A stretch of 64,000 nucleotides of DNA. Source: Duganella margarita. GTDB taxonomy: Bacteria > Pseudomonadota > Gammaproteobacteria > Burkholderiales > Burkholderiaceae_D. Of this stretch, positions 36,600-48,361 are shown piece after piece. The notes under the pieces were generated by a model. That model saw only the letters and a program-made list of their open reading frames with translations, was not told where the DNA came from and made no database searches. The position numbers and the translations under genes were made by a program. Each line of letters starts with the position of its first letter. Position 1 is the stretch's first letter. The stretch spans positions 124,001 through 188,000 of the forward strand of contig NZ_WWCS01000004.1 of NCBI RefSeq assembly GCF_009857535.1, given 5' to 3'.

Positions 36600-37643
36600 T
36601 TACACGACGATGGTCTGGTGCTCGTCACCGACGCGGGCGCGGATCTTGCCGATGGTGTAGACGGTTTCGCCGGCCGCTTCCAGCTGGGCGATGGCGGCTG
36701 CCGCGTTCTCTTGCGAGACGATCACGGTCATGCCGATGCCGCAGTTGAACACGCGGTGCATTTCCGAATCGGCCACACCGCCGTGCTGTTGCAGCCACTG
36801 GAACAGCGGCGGCAGCGTCCACCCTTTCGAATCCAGCTCGGCCACCAGGCCAGGCTGCAGCACGCGTGGAATATTTTCCACCAGGCCGCCGCCGGTGATG
36901 TGCACCATGCCTTTGACGTCGATCGATTCCATCAGCGCCAGCAGCGGCTTGACGTAGATGCGGGTCGGCTGCATCAGCACGTCCGACAGCTTGCGGCCGT
37001 GGAAGTCGCCTTCCAGGTCCGGCTTCGACACTTCAATGATCTTGCGCACCAGCGAGTAGCCGTTCGAGTGCACGCCCGACGAGGCCAGGCCCAGCACCAC
37101 GTCGCCCGGCGCAATCCTGGTGCCGTCGATGATCTTCGATTTTTCCACCGCGCCGACCGCGAAACCGGCCAGGTCGTATTCGCCGTCCGGGTACATGGTT
37201 GGCATTTCAGCGGTTTCGCCGCCGATCAGCGCGCAGCCGGCCTGTTCGCAACCCTGGGCGATGCCCTTGATGACGTTGGTCGCGGTGGCCACGTCCAGCT
37301 TGCCGCAAGCGAAGTAGTCGAGGAAGAACAGCGGCTCGGCGCCCTGCACCAGGATGTCGTTGACGCTCATCGCCACCAGGTCGATGCCGACGGTGTCGTG
37401 ACGGTTCAGCTCAAACGCCAGTTTCAGCTTGGTGCCCACGCCGTCGGTGCCGGATACCAGCACTGGCTCTTTGTACTTCTTGCTGATCTCGAACATGGCG
37501 CCGAAACCGCCCAAACCAGCCAGCACGCCCTCGCGCATGGTGCGCTTGGCGTATGGCTTGATTGCTTCGACTAAAGCATCACCCGCGTCGATATCGACGC
37601 CGGCGTCACGGTAGGACAGGGAAACATTTGAAGTTTGGCTCAT
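36600..37643 (-). CDS. purM: Phosphoribosylformylglycinamidine cyclo-ligase
   Basis: PurM closes the imidazole ring to form AIR, upstream of PurK/PurE in the pathway. The 347-residue protein starts [35 protein letters not shown], and has [37 protein letters not shown] and [15 protein letters not shown]. It is divergent from an AI-2E family transporter, an order seen in other Burkholderiales. Confidence 0.96.
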   Translation of the reverse strand: MSQTSNVSLSYRDAGVDIDAGDALVEAIKPYAKRTMREGVLAGLGGFGAMFEISKKYKEPVLVSGTDGVGTKLKLAFELNRHDTVGIDLVAMSVNDILVQGAEPLFFLDYFACGKLDVATATNVIKGIAQGCEQAGCALIGGETAEMPTMYPDGEYDLAGFAVGAVEKSKIIDGTRIAPGDVVLGLASSGVHSNGYSLVRKIIEVSKPDLEGDFHGRKLSDVLMQPTRIYVKPLLALMESIDVKGMVHITGGGLVENIPRVLQPGLVAELDSKGWTLPPLFQWLQQHGGVADSEMHRVFNCGIGMTVIVSQENAAAAIAQLEAAGETVYTIGKIRARVGDEHQTIVV

Positions 37644-37815
37644 GGTGTATTTCGCAGCGGAGGCGGTAAAATAGAAGGCGGAGACCCTTTTTCATGACAA
37701 AATCGCATGAAAAGCGCAGAAATCAGCGCAAAGTTTAGTACGTAAACCCGGTCAATCCGCTATTTTATCAAAATTGCCCCGTCCAACCGCCTTTTTAACC
37801 ATCGAATTCACCTCC

Positions 37816-38901
37816 ATGCCATTTCCCCTCTCGGTCGAGCAAAAGCAGACGGCATTCTGGTTGGCGGTGTGGGCGGCGTTCCTGTTCCTGTTAATTACTC
37901 TCGGCCCGGTGCTGACGCCCTTCCTGGCGGCCGCCATCTTCGCCTACGCGCTCAATCCCGGCGTGGACTGGCTGGACCGGGTGCGCTTCGGCCGCCGCCT
38001 CAGCATGCCGCGCGCGCTGTCGGTGACCATCGTCGTGGTGCTGTTCTTCGCCGCCATCATCGCGCTGGTGCTGATCGTGGTGCCGGTGCTGCAAAAGGAA
38101 ATCCCGCTGCTGCAGGCGCAGATCCCGGCCTTCCTGGCCAAGGCCAACGACATGCTGGCGCCGCGCCTGCTTAACCTGGGCGTCAAGGTGCGCGTCGACA
38201 GCGCCGGCATCAAGCAGCTGGCGTCCGAACAGCTGGCCGCCAGCGGGGACGCCATCTGGGCCGCCGTACTGAACTCCGCCCGCGTCGGCGGCACCGCCAT
38301 TCTCGGCTGGCTGGCCACGCTGACCTTGATCCCGGTGGTGCTGTTCTACCTGCTGCTGGACTGGCCGGCGATGCTGGGCCGCGTGGCCAGCTGCGTGCCG
38401 CGCCGCTATATCGAGCCGACCATGGGCATGGCGCGCGAAGTCGACACCCTGCTGGCCCAGTACCTGCGCGGCCAGCTGCTGGTGATGCTGGTGCTGGCGA
38501 TTTATTATTCCGTGACGCTGGCCATCGCCGGTTTCGACGTCGCCCTGCCGGTCGGCATCATCACCGGCCTGCTGGTGTTCATCCCGTACCTGGGCTTCGG
38601 CCTCGGCCTGGTGCTGGCGCTGATTTCGGCGGTGCTGCAGTTTTCCGACTGGAGCGGCCTGATCGCGGTGGCCATCATCTACGGCGTCGGCCAGGTGCTG
38701 GAAGGTTTTGTGCTGACGCCACGGCTGGTGGGCGAACGCATCGGCCTCAATCCGCTGGCCGTCATTTTTGCCTTATTGGCCTTCGGCCAGCTGTTCGGCT
38801 TTGTCGGCGTGCTGCTGGCGTTGCCGGCGTCGGCGGTGCTGATGGTGGCTTTCCGCCACTTGCGTCGCCACTATCTGAGCAGCAGCTTCTATAATGCATG
38901 A
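37816..38901 (+). CDS. AI-2E family transporter (PerM-like)
   Basis: The 361-residue membrane protein starts at ATG 37816 (MPFPLSVEQKQTAFWLAVW). It has about seven or eight membrane segments, the LNPGVDWLDRVRF stretch and the C-terminal ALPVGIITGLLVFIPYLGFGLGLVLA and PRLVGERIGLNPLAVIFALLAFGQLFGF blocks of the family. Members export small molecules or act as sodium/proton antiporters; the substrate is unknown. No clear ribosome site is visible. It heads the run to panB. Confidence 0.88.
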   Translation: MPFPLSVEQKQTAFWLAVWAAFLFLLITLGPVLTPFLAAAIFAYALNPGVDWLDRVRFGRRLSMPRALSVTIVVVLFFAAIIALVLIVVPVLQKEIPLLQAQIPAFLAKANDMLAPRLLNLGVKVRVDSAGIKQLASEQLAASGDAIWAAVLNSARVGGTAILGWLATLTLIPVVLFYLLLDWPAMLGRVASCVPRRYIEPTMGMAREVDTLLAQYLRGQLLVMLVLAIYYSVTLAIAGFDVALPVGIITGLLVFIPYLGFGLGLVLALISAVLQFSDWSGLIAVAIIYGVGQVLEGFVLTPRLVGERIGLNPLAVIFALLAFGQLFGFVGVLLALPASAVLMVAFRHLRRHYLSSSFYNA

Positions 38902-38946
38902 TGTGAAACAGATAAACGTTATGCAAAAGATCACAAGGCGAACGCC

Positions 38947-39633
38947 ATGAAACAGCTGGTGCTCGATTTAGGTGCGGAACCAGCGCACAGCCTCGCATCG
39001 TTCGAGGTGGGACAGAATGCCGAATCGGCAGCGCTGATGAAGCAGTTCGCCGATCGCAGCTCGCGCGAGCACTTCGCCTACCTGTGGGGCGCGGTCGGCG
39101 TCGGCAAGTCGCACCTGCTCAAGGCCCTGGCCAGCAGCGGCAGCGAGGCCGAACAGGCGCGCGCGCGCTACATCTCGCCGTTTTCGATCGAGTCCGAATT
39201 CGTCTACTCGCCGGAAGTAGACCTGTACCTGCTGGACGATTGCGAGAAGCTGTCGCCGGTGGCGCAGATCGACGCCTTCGCGCTGTTTAACGAAATCCGC
39301 GCCAACAACGCCTTCATGGTCTGCAGCGGCAATGTCGCGCCGGCCGTGCTGCCGGTGCGCGAAGACCTGCGCACGCGCATGGGCTGGGGCCTGATCTACC
39401 AGATCCACGGCCTGACCGACGATGAAAAGAGCGCCGCGCTGGCCGCCGCCGCCGCCGCCCGCGGCTTGACGCTGTCGGCCGGCGTGATACCCTACCTGCT
39501 GTCGCACTTCCAGCGCGACATGCGGTCGCTGTCGACCATCCTGGACTCGCTGGACCAGTATTCCCTTGAAACCCAACGCCCGATCACTCTGCCGCTGCTG
39601 CGCGAGTGGCTGCAGGCGGAAGCGAAAGAATGA
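38947..39633 (+). CDS. hda: DnaA regulatory inactivator Hda
   Basis: Hda, with the DNA-loaded beta clamp, triggers hydrolysis of DnaA-ATP after initiation. The 228-residue AAA+ protein starts MKQLVLDLG, where QLVLDL is the clamp-binding motif, followed by the Walker A GAVGVGKSHLL and a Walker B LYLLDDCE. The sensor region FMVCSGN is present. The next gene overlaps its stop. Confidence 0.93.
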   Translation: MKQLVLDLGAEPAHSLASFEVGQNAESAALMKQFADRSSREHFAYLWGAVGVGKSHLLKALASSGSEAEQARARYISPFSIESEFVYSPEVDLYLLDDCEKLSPVAQIDAFALFNEIRANNAFMVCSGNVAPAVLPVREDLRTRMGWGLIYQIHGLTDDEKSAALAAAAAARGLTLSAGVIPYLLSHFQRDMRSLSTILDSLDQYSLETQRPITLPLLREWLQAEAKE

Positions 39634-40304
39634 TGAACCTCGCCCTTTTTGACCTCGACCACACCCTGCTGCCGATCGACTCCGACTTTGAATGGGGCCA
39701 GTTCCTGGTGCGCACCGGCGCCGTCGACGCCGTCGAATACGACCGCCGCAACCGGGAGTTCTTCGCCCAATACCAGGCCGGCACGCTCGATCCGGTAGAA
39801 TATCTGGAGTTCACGCTTGGCACGCTGGCGCGCTTCCCGCGCACGCAGCTGGATGAAATGCACGCGCAGTACATGGCCGAAGTGGTGACGCCGGCGCTGC
39901 ACCCGGCGGCGCGCGCGCTGCTGCAAAAACACGCCGACGCCGGTGACCTGGTGGCCATCGTCACCGCCACCAATCACTTCGTCACCGCGCCGATCGCCAG
40001 GGCGCTGGGCGTGGAACACCTGATCGCCGCCATGCCGGAACTGGACGCCGACGGCAACCTGACCGGCAAGCTGCTTGGCACGCCGACCCAGGGACCGGGC
40101 AAGATCGTCCACACCAAGGCGTGGCTGGAAAAAATGGGGAAAACGCTGGAGGACTTCGACACCGTCTACTTCTACAGCGACTCGCACAACGACCTGCCGC
40201 TGATGTCCATCGTCAGCCATCCGGTGGCGACCAATCCCAACGAAAAACTGAAAACGCACGCCGCCGCGAATGGCTGGCCATTAATTGACCTATTCAATGA
40301 TTAA
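39630..40304 (+). CDS. HAD-IB family phosphatase (SerB-like)
   Basis: About 224 residues. The start MMNLALFDLDHTLLP holds the nucleophile pair Asp8 and Asp10 (counting from the first Met), with IVTATNHFVTAPIA as motif II and YFYSDSHNDLPLM as motif III. HAD-IB proteins of this group dephosphorylate small phospho-metabolites; similar genes are annotated as phosphoserine or histidinol-phosphate phosphatases. Either of two adjacent ATGs (39630, 39633) may be used. It overlaps hda by 4 bases and pcnB by 8. Confidence 0.85.
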   Translation: MMNLALFDLDHTLLPIDSDFEWGQFLVRTGAVDAVEYDRRNREFFAQYQAGTLDPVEYLEFTLGTLARFPRTQLDEMHAQYMAEVVTPALHPAARALLQKHADAGDLVAIVTATNHFVTAPIARALGVEHLIAAMPELDADGNLTGKLLGTPTQGPGKIVHTKAWLEKMGKTLEDFDTVYFYSDSHNDLPLMSIVSHPVATNPNEKLKTHAAANGWPLIDLFND

Positions 40305-41754
40305 GAAACTGATCCGCAAAATCCTCGGCACCAAGAGTAAAGCGGTCCGCGACACGAACACCCCGGTGGTGCTGGGGCCTGAGGCCCACGGCATCGATCC
40401 GCGCCTGCTGTCCAACAACGCCGTGCGCGTCACCAGCAGCCTGCAGGAAGCCGGCTACGAAGCCTTTGTGGTCGGCGGCGCCGTGCGCGACCTGCTGCTG
40501 GGCGTGAAGCCGAAAGACTTCGACATCGCCACCAACGCCACACCGGAACAGGTCAAGCGCCTGTTCCGCCGCGCCTTCATCATCGGCAAGCGCTTCCAGA
40601 TCGTGCACGTGATGTTCGGCCAGGACCTGCTGGAGGTGACCACCTTCCGCGGCACCACCTCGGACAGCGCGCCGAAGGATGAACATGGCCGCGTCCTGCG
40701 CGACAACACCTTCGGCTCACAGGCGGAAGACGCGGAACGCCGCGACTTCACCATCAACGCCATGTACTACAACCCGGCCAACCAACAGGTGCTGGACTAC
40801 CACGGCGGCATTGAAGACATCCGCGCCAAGACGCTGCGCATCATCGGCGTGCCGGAAGCGCGCTACCGCGAAGACCCGGTGCGCATGCTGCGCGTGGTGC
40901 GCTTTGCCGCCAAACTGAAATTCGCCATCGAGCCGGAAACCGGCGCGCCGATCAAGGTCATGGCGCCGCTGATCAACAACGTGCCGGCTGCGCGCGTGTT
41001 CGACGAAATGCTCAAGCTGCTGATGAGCGGCCACGCGCTGGCCTGCCTGCAGCAGCTGCGCAAGGAAGGCCTGCATCACGGCCTGCTGCCGCTGCTGGAC
41101 GTGGTGCTGGAACAGCCGCTGGGCGTCAAGTTCGTGACGCTGGCGCTGGATTCGACCGACTCGCGCATCCATGCCGGCAAGACCGTGTCGCCGGGCTTTC
41201 TGTTTGCGTCGCTGCTGTGGCACCAGGTGCTGGAGAAGTGGACCGCCTACCGCGCGGCCGGCGAGCAGACCATCCCGGCGCTGCACCTGGCGGCCGATGA
41301 CGTGCTCGACTCGCAGACCGAAAAGCTGGCCTTGCAGCGCAAGATCGGCACCGACATGCGCGACATCTGGTCGATGCAGCCGCGCTTCGAGCGCCGCACC
41401 GGCAAGGCGCCGCACAAGCTGCTGGAACACCTGCGCTTCCGCGCCGGCTACGACTTCCTGCTGCTGCGTTGCGCCTCCGGCGAAATCGACGCCGAAATCG
41501 GCGACTGGTGGACTGCGTTTTACGAAGGCGACGAGATCACCCGCGAAGAACTGATCGCCTCCGCCCGCGCACCGCGCGATGGTGAAAGCAGCGGTGGTGG
41601 CTCGGGCGGCGCAGGTGGCGGCAGCACCGGCGGCCCTGCCAAACGCAAACGCGGCCCGCGCCGTGGTGGCCGCAACCGCAGCGGCCGTGGTGAAGGCGGC
41701 GACAGCGGCGAAGGTGGTAGCGACGCTCCTGCGCGCGACGGCGGCGCCGAGTAA
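40297..41754 (+). CDS. pcnB: Poly(A) polymerase I
   Basis: PcnB adds poly(A) tails that mark RNA for decay. From ATG 40297 it has 485 residues. The nucleotidyltransferase core has FVVGGAVRDLLLGVKPKDFDIATNATP, then RRDFTINAMYY and RILRVVRFAAKL-like PVRMLRVVRFAAKL. The C-terminal tail from about residue 425 is Gly/Arg rich and disordered (GPRRGGRNRSGRG), usual for RNA binding. Start overlaps the HAD gene by 8 bases; folK follows. Confidence 0.95.
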   Translation: MIKKLIRKILGTKSKAVRDTNTPVVLGPEAHGIDPRLLSNNAVRVTSSLQEAGYEAFVVGGAVRDLLLGVKPKDFDIATNATPEQVKRLFRRAFIIGKRFQIVHVMFGQDLLEVTTFRGTTSDSAPKDEHGRVLRDNTFGSQAEDAERRDFTINAMYYNPANQQVLDYHGGIEDIRAKTLRIIGVPEARYREDPVRMLRVVRFAAKLKFAIEPETGAPIKVMAPLINNVPAARVFDEMLKLLMSGHALACLQQLRKEGLHHGLLPLLDVVLEQPLGVKFVTLALDSTDSRIHAGKTVSPGFLFASLLWHQVLEKWTAYRAAGEQTIPALHLAADDVLDSQTEKLALQRKIGTDMRDIWSMQPRFERRTGKAPHKLLEHLRFRAGYDFLLLRCASGEIDAEIGDWWTAFYEGDEITREELIASARAPRDGESSGGGSGGAGGGSTGGPAKRKRGPRRGGRNRSGRGEGGDSGEGGSDAPARDGGAE

Positions 41755-41767
41755 CCTCCGCTGCATC

Positions 41768-42307
41768 ATGAACACCGATATTTCCGCCGGCCTGGCGCCC
41801 GCCTCCGCACCGGACGACAAGGCGCCGTTCGCATTCACGCTGGCCTACATCGGCATCGGCGCCAACCTCGGTGACGCCCAGGCCAACGTGCTCGATGCGC
41901 TGGAACGCCTGCAACGCCAGCCCGGCTGCACGCTGATGGCGGCATCGGGCCTGTACCGCACCGCGCCGATCGACTCCAGCGGCGACGACTACATCAACGC
42001 CGTCGCCCGCATCGCCACCACGCTGGACGCCGAAACGCTGCTGCAAGCGCTGCACGGCATCGAACAGGCGCACGGTCGCGAACGTCCTTACCGCAACGCT
42101 CCGCGCACGCTGGACCTCGACCTGCTGCTGTACGGCGACGCCGTGATTAACAGCGCCACGCTGACGGTGCCGCATCCGCGCATGACAGAACGCGCCTTCG
42201 TGCTGGTGCCGCTGCTGGAGATCGCGCCGTCCATCCATATTCCCGGCCACGGAGCGGCGTCGCAGTACGCCGCCGGCGTGGCCGACCAGGGCATCCGCCC
42301 GATTTAA
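41768..42307 (+). CDS. folK: 2-amino-4-hydroxy-6-hydroxymethyldihydropteridine diphosphokinase
   Basis: FolK transfers pyrophosphate to the pterin in folate synthesis. From ATG 41768 it has 179 residues, with IGIGANLGD near the start, PYRNAPRTLDLDLLLYG and PHPRMTERAFVLVPLLEIAP. The first 25 residues before AYIGIGANLG form a longer lead than usual, so a start further in is possible, but no good ATG exists there. panB follows 15 bases later. Confidence 0.95.
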   Translation: MNTDISAGLAPASAPDDKAPFAFTLAYIGIGANLGDAQANVLDALERLQRQPGCTLMAASGLYRTAPIDSSGDDYINAVARIATTLDAETLLQALHGIEQAHGRERPYRNAPRTLDLDLLLYGDAVINSATLTVPHPRMTERAFVLVPLLEIAPSIHIPGHGAASQYAAGVADQGIRPI

Positions 42308-42322
42308 AGTAAAGGATTTACC

Positions 42323-43201
42323 ATGTCTGGATACCTGCAAGGAACCGAACTGGCCGCCGGCCAAAAGCCCGCCGAAGCCACCGCACCTGCACCGGCCAAA
42401 GCGGTCGTCAACAAGGCTGTCACCGTCAACACGCTGCAAGCGCTGCACGCCGCGCGTGAAAAAATCACCATGCTGACCTGCTACGACGCCAGCTTCGCCT
42501 CGCTGATGGACCGCTGCGGCGTAGAGATCCTGCTGATCGGCGACTCGCTGGGCATGGTCTGCGCCGGCTACACTTCCACGCTGCCGGTCACCGTCAACGA
42601 CATCGCCTACCACACCGCCTCCGTGGCGCGCGGCGCCAAGTCGGCGATGATCGTGGCCGACCTGCCGTTCGGCGCCTACGGCACGCCGGAATCCGCTTAC
42701 GCCAACGCCGTGCAGGTGATGCAGGCCGGCGCCCACATGATCAAGATCGAAGGCGGCGCCTGGCTGGCCGACACCGTCAAATTCCTGACCGACCGCGCCA
42801 TTCCGGTCTGCGCGCACCTGGGCCTGACGCCGCAATCGGTGCACCAGCTGGGCGGCTACAAGGTCCAGGGCAAAACCACCGAAAGCGCCGACCTGCTGAA
42901 GGCCGACTGCCTGAAGATGCAAGCCGCCGGCGCCTCGCTGGTGGTGCTGGAGGCGATTCCTTCGGCGCTGGGCAAGGAAGTCACCGAGCTGCTGTCGATT
43001 CCCACCATCGGCATCGGCGCCGGTCCGGACTGCTCCGGCCAGGTGCTGGTGATGCATGACCTGCTGGGCGTTTTCCCAGGCCGCAAAGCGCGCTTCGTGA
43101 AAAACTTCATGGACGGCCAGACCAGCATCGACGCCGCCATCACCGCCTACGTTACCGCCGTCAAGGACGGCAGCTTCCCGGCGCAGGAACACTGCTTCTA
43201 G
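42323..43201 (+). CDS. panB: 3-methyl-2-oxobutanoate hydroxymethyltransferase
   Basis: PanB adds a hydroxymethyl group to ketoisovalerate in pantothenate synthesis. The 292-residue protein has an N-terminal extension of about 35 Ala/Pro residues, then [28 protein letters not shown], the metal-binding [12 protein letters not shown] and DLPFGAYG, and [29 protein letters not shown] precedes the ATG. panC is not in this window. Confidence 0.96.
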   Translation: MSGYLQGTELAAGQKPAEATAPAPAKAVVNKAVTVNTLQALHAAREKITMLTCYDASFASLMDRCGVEILLIGDSLGMVCAGYTSTLPVTVNDIAYHTASVARGAKSAMIVADLPFGAYGTPESAYANAVQVMQAGAHMIKIEGGAWLADTVKFLTDRAIPVCAHLGLTPQSVHQLGGYKVQGKTTESADLLKADCLKMQAAGASLVVLEAIPSALGKEVTELLSIPTIGIGAGPDCSGQVLVMHDLLGVFPGRKARFVKNFMDGQTSIDAAITAYVTAVKDGSFPAQEHCF

Positions 43202-43289
43202 GAAGCTGACCAACTAAGTGGCGTGCCGCACAGAGCGGCGCGGCCACCGGCGCTAATGTGGTGAGAGACTTCCCTTGAAGGACTCACGC

Positions 43290-45365
<2,076 letters not shown>

Positions 45366-45370
45366 CGCAC

Positions 45371-45451
45371 CGTCATTCCCGCGAACGCGGGAATCCATGC
45401 TTCGCCGCTCAAGACGCGAAGCATGGATTGCCGCTTGCGCGGCAACGACGG
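45371..45451. repeat. REPIN-like paired inverted repeat, copy 5
   Basis: It fills the tkt-tal convergent gap. The left palindrome is ATTCCCGCGAACGCGGGAAT, the right TTGCCGCTTGCGCGGCAA. ATGCTTCGCC and its near complement lie in the middle, so the whole unit could fold as one long hairpin and may act as a terminator here. Confidence 0.8.
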
Positions 45452-45458
45452 AGTGCTA

Positions 45459-46529
45459 CTAGCCTTTACCCTTCTCCGCAATCACGTCCATCAACTTCTT
45501 CCAGGACTTGCTGAACGACTCCGCGCCTTCGGTCTGCAACTGCGCGGCCAACGCATCAACATCAACCCCGGCATCGGCAAACTGCTTCAACACCTTCTCC
45601 GCATCGCCCCCTTCCGGCGGCATGCTGCCATTCACCACGCCGTGATCGACAAACGCCAGCAGCGTCTTCTCCGGCACCGTGTTGATGGTGTTAGGCGCCG
45701 TCAGCGACTCCACATACAGAATGTCCGACGCCGCCGGGTCCTTGGTCCCGGTACTGGCCCACAGCAAGCGCTGCGCCAAAGCCCCCGCCTCCGCCAGCTT
45801 GCGCCAGCGCTGCGACGCCAGTAACTCGCGATACGCAGCATACGTCTGCCGCGCCACCGCGATCCCCAGCTTGTTCTTCAGCTCATCCGGGACCTTATCC
45901 TTGACGCCCGCATCCCAGCGACTGACAAACAGCGACGCCACCGACGCCACCTTCGGATCAAGCCCCGCATCAATGCGCCGCTCTATGCCGCGCAGATACG
46001 CTTCGGCCGCCGCCAGATACTGGTCACGCGAAAACAGCAACGTCACGTTGACCGGAATGCCGGCAAAAATCGCTTCCTCGATCGCCTTCACACCTTCTGC
46101 GGTGCCAGGAATCTTGATGAAGGCATTCGGCCGCTGCAAGCGTTCGTGCAAAGTACGGGCCTCGCGCAACGTGCCTTCGGCGTCATGCACCAGCAGCGGC
46201 GACACCTCCATCGACACCCAACCGTCGACGCCATGCGAGGCCTCGTGCATCGGCAGGAACAGATCGGCGGCCTGCTGCAAATCATCCAGCGCCAGTTCCA
46301 GGAACAGCGCTTCGCCTTTGCCGCCGGCTGCGCTTTTGGTGCGGATCGCTTCATCGTAGAAATCGGCGCCCTGGATGGCCGCCTCGAAGATGCTCGGATT
46401 CGACGTCAAACCGCTGATCTCATACTCGTCGATATACTTTTTCAGCGTGCCGCTGGTTAGCAGGCCACGGGTGATATTGTCCAGCCACAGGCCTTGGCCC
46501 AGCTGGCGTAAATGTAGTGCAGGATTCAT
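45459..46529 (-). CDS. tal: Transaldolase
   Basis: Transfers dihydroxyacetone in the pentose phosphate pathway. The 356-residue protein is of the longer type found in actinobacteria and many betaproteobacteria. It has SGLTSNPSIFEAAI, the Schiff-base lysine in NAFIKIPGT (Lys139) and VNVTLLFSRDQYLAAAEAYLRG. Its ATG overlaps the stop of the HAD gene by 4 bases, so it is the last gene of gnd-HAD-tal. Confidence 0.95.
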   Translation of the reverse strand: MNPALHLRQLGQGLWLDNITRGLLTSGTLKKYIDEYEISGLTSNPSIFEAAIQGADFYDEAIRTKSAAGGKGEALFLELALDDLQQAADLFLPMHEASHGVDGWVSMEVSPLLVHDAEGTLREARTLHERLQRPNAFIKIPGTAEGVKAIEEAIFAGIPVNVTLLFSRDQYLAAAEAYLRGIERRIDAGLDPKVASVASLFVSRWDAGVKDKVPDELKNKLGIAVARQTYAAYRELLASQRWRKLAEAGALAQRLLWASTGTKDPAASDILYVESLTAPNTINTVPEKTLLAFVDHGVVNGSMPPEGGDAEKVLKQFADAGVDVDALAAQLQTEGAESFSKSWKKLMDVIAEKGKG

Positions 46530-47212
46530 GACACAGTCTCCTTTTCAACGCCGGTAAAAGCCGGCAAGTCATAGCCCAGCAAATCGCCGATACGGTCGAC
46601 CGCCAGATCCGGCGTCGTATAACCGGCGACATCATCGGCAAACGCGTAATGGCCCTGGCGGGGAAACACGGTGGTAAGCCGGTCGCCCCAGCCCTTCTTC
46701 ATGGCGGCCAGAATACGTACCTTATCGTCGATCATCACGTAGTGGCGCGCGGGATACGCCACTTCGATCTGCTCCAGCATGGTCTCCTTGTGGATGTAGA
46801 TCAGCACATTGCCGTCCACCGCATCCCACAGGCCCGAATACTCTACTTTACGCGGCTGGAACACCACGTCGCCATCCGACACGATCACCACCTTGCCCCA
46901 CTGACGCAGATGCTTGATGACATCCAGCGCGCCGGGATACAGGCGATCGGCAAAGCGATAATTCATCAGCCAGCCCGCCATCAGCAGCAGCTTGGGATCG
47001 TTCATGGCGTCGAGGCGATAGCGCTGCAGCGCACCGAGGTAATCGGCATAGCCGAGTTGCGCAAACAGCTCGGTATATATGCTCCAGTAACGGTCGCGCG
47101 CCTCGGCGCCGAATTCCTTTTCCATGTGCTCGCGCAAATCGCTCTGGACACGGTCGTTGTCCATCAGCGTGTTGTCGCAGTCAATTAGAAAAACGATATC
47201 GTCAGCCATCAC
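46526..47212 (-). CDS. HAD-family hydrolase in the gnd-tal operon
   Basis: A 228-residue protein with the HAD nucleophile motif in FLIDCDNTLMDNDRV, a helical cap, VVIVSDGDVVF as motif II and VMIDDKVRILAAMK as the acidic motif. The substrate is unknown. The position between 6-phosphogluconate dehydrogenase and transaldolase, with 4-base overlaps on both sides, suggests a sugar-phosphate or a damaged metabolite of the pentose pathway; this is inference. Confidence 0.85.
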   Translation of the reverse strand: MMADDIVFLIDCDNTLMDNDRVQSDLREHMEKEFGAEARDRYWSIYTELFAQLGYADYLGALQRYRLDAMNDPKLLLMAGWLMNYRFADRLYPGALDVIKHLRQWGKVVIVSDGDVVFQPRKVEYSGLWDAVDGNVLIYIHKETMLEQIEVAYPARHYVMIDDKVRILAAMKKGWGDRLTTVFPRQGHYAFADDVAGYTTPDLAVDRIGDLLGYDLPAFTGVEKETVS

Positions 47213-48237
47213 GCGGTTCCAGTCTTGTGCGGCTTCTCGGCGTGGCCGCCGAAGCCCGCGCGCATCGCCGACAACACCTTGCCGGCGAATTCCGCATTGC
47301 CGCGTGAACTGAATCGCTCAAACAGCGCGTTGCTCAACACCGGCACCGGCACGCCCTCGTCGATGGCGGCGGCGATGGTCCAGCGGCCTTCGCCCGAATC
47401 GGAAACCCGACCGGCATAGGCTTCCAGATGCGGATCCTGGAGCAGCGCGTCGGCCGTCAGGTCCAGCAGCCACGAGCTGATCACGCTGCCACGCCGCCAT
47501 AGCTCGCTGATCTCACCCAGATCCAGATCGTACTGATAGTGCTCCGGGTGGCGCAGCGGCGTTGTTTCGGCATCGACTTCCTGCTCCTGCTTGCCGATAT
47601 TCGCGTGGCGCAGGATGTTCAGCCCTTCCGCATACGCGGCCATAATGCCGTACTCAATACCGTTGTGGACCATCTTGACGAAGTGGCCGGCGCCATTCGG
47701 GCCGCAATGCAGGAAGCCCTGTTCGGCGCTGCTGCCAGGCTTGTCGCGGCCGGGCGTCGGCGTGGCCGCATCGTGGCCCGGCGCCAGCGTGGAGAAAATC
47801 GGCTCCAGATGCTTGACCACTTCCGGCTCGCCGCCGATCATCAGGCAGTAGCCGCGCGTCAGACCGTGCGTGCCGCCGCTGGTGCCGACATCGACGTAGT
47901 GCAGCTGCTGTTCCTTCAGCTGCGCGCTACGGCGGATATCGTCGTGGTAATGCGAATTGCCGCCATCGATAATGATATCGCCGGGCGACAGCAACGGCTT
48001 CAGGATATCCAGCGTGGAGTCGACCGCGCCGGCGGGCACCATCAGCCACAGCACGCGCGGCGTTTCCAGCTTGGACACCAAATCTTCCAGCGACGAAGCG
48101 CCGGTCACGCCGTCGCGCAGCACCGCGTTGACGGTCTCCGCGTGGCGCGCGTAGGCGACACTGTGATGCCCCGCTGCCGCCAGGCGCCACACCATATTGG
48201 CGCCCATGCGCCCCAGTCCTATCATTCCGATCTGCAT
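47209..48237 (-). CDS. gnd: 6-phosphogluconate dehydrogenase (decarboxylating), short type
   Basis: Oxidises 6-phosphogluconate to ribulose-5-phosphate. The 342-residue protein belongs to the short (GndA/YqeC-like) group rather than the 470-residue type. It has the GLGRMGANM nucleotide motif, IIDGGNSHYHDDIRR and the catalytic GPNGAGHFVKMVHNGIEYG. It heads the operon gnd-HAD-tal and its end overlaps the HAD gene by 4 bases. Confidence 0.94.
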   Translation of the reverse strand: MQIGMIGLGRMGANMVWRLAAAGHHSVAYARHAETVNAVLRDGVTGASSLEDLVSKLETPRVLWLMVPAGAVDSTLDILKPLLSPGDIIIDGGNSHYHDDIRRSAQLKEQQLHYVDVGTSGGTHGLTRGYCLMIGGEPEVVKHLEPIFSTLAPGHDAATPTPGRDKPGSSAEQGFLHCGPNGAGHFVKMVHNGIEYGIMAAYAEGLNILRHANIGKQEQEVDAETTPLRHPEHYQYDLDLGEISELWRRGSVISSWLLDLTADALLQDPHLEAYAGRVSDSGEGRWTIAAAIDEGVPVPVLSNALFERFSSRGNAEFAGKVLSAMRAGFGGHAEKPHKTGTA

Positions 48238-48361
48238 AAAGATCCTTTGTGTTGTACAGGTTCAATGGGCGTGCAGGACTCAAGCCGGCACGCGCTGACG
48301 CCAGCTTAGGCTTCGGTAAAAATGAATTCGGTTAGATCGAGCACATAGCGGCTCGACAAGG

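Noticed and set aside
41537..43213. A 558-residue open frame on minus across folK and panB
   Set aside because: It is antisense to two recognised genes and shows no domain.
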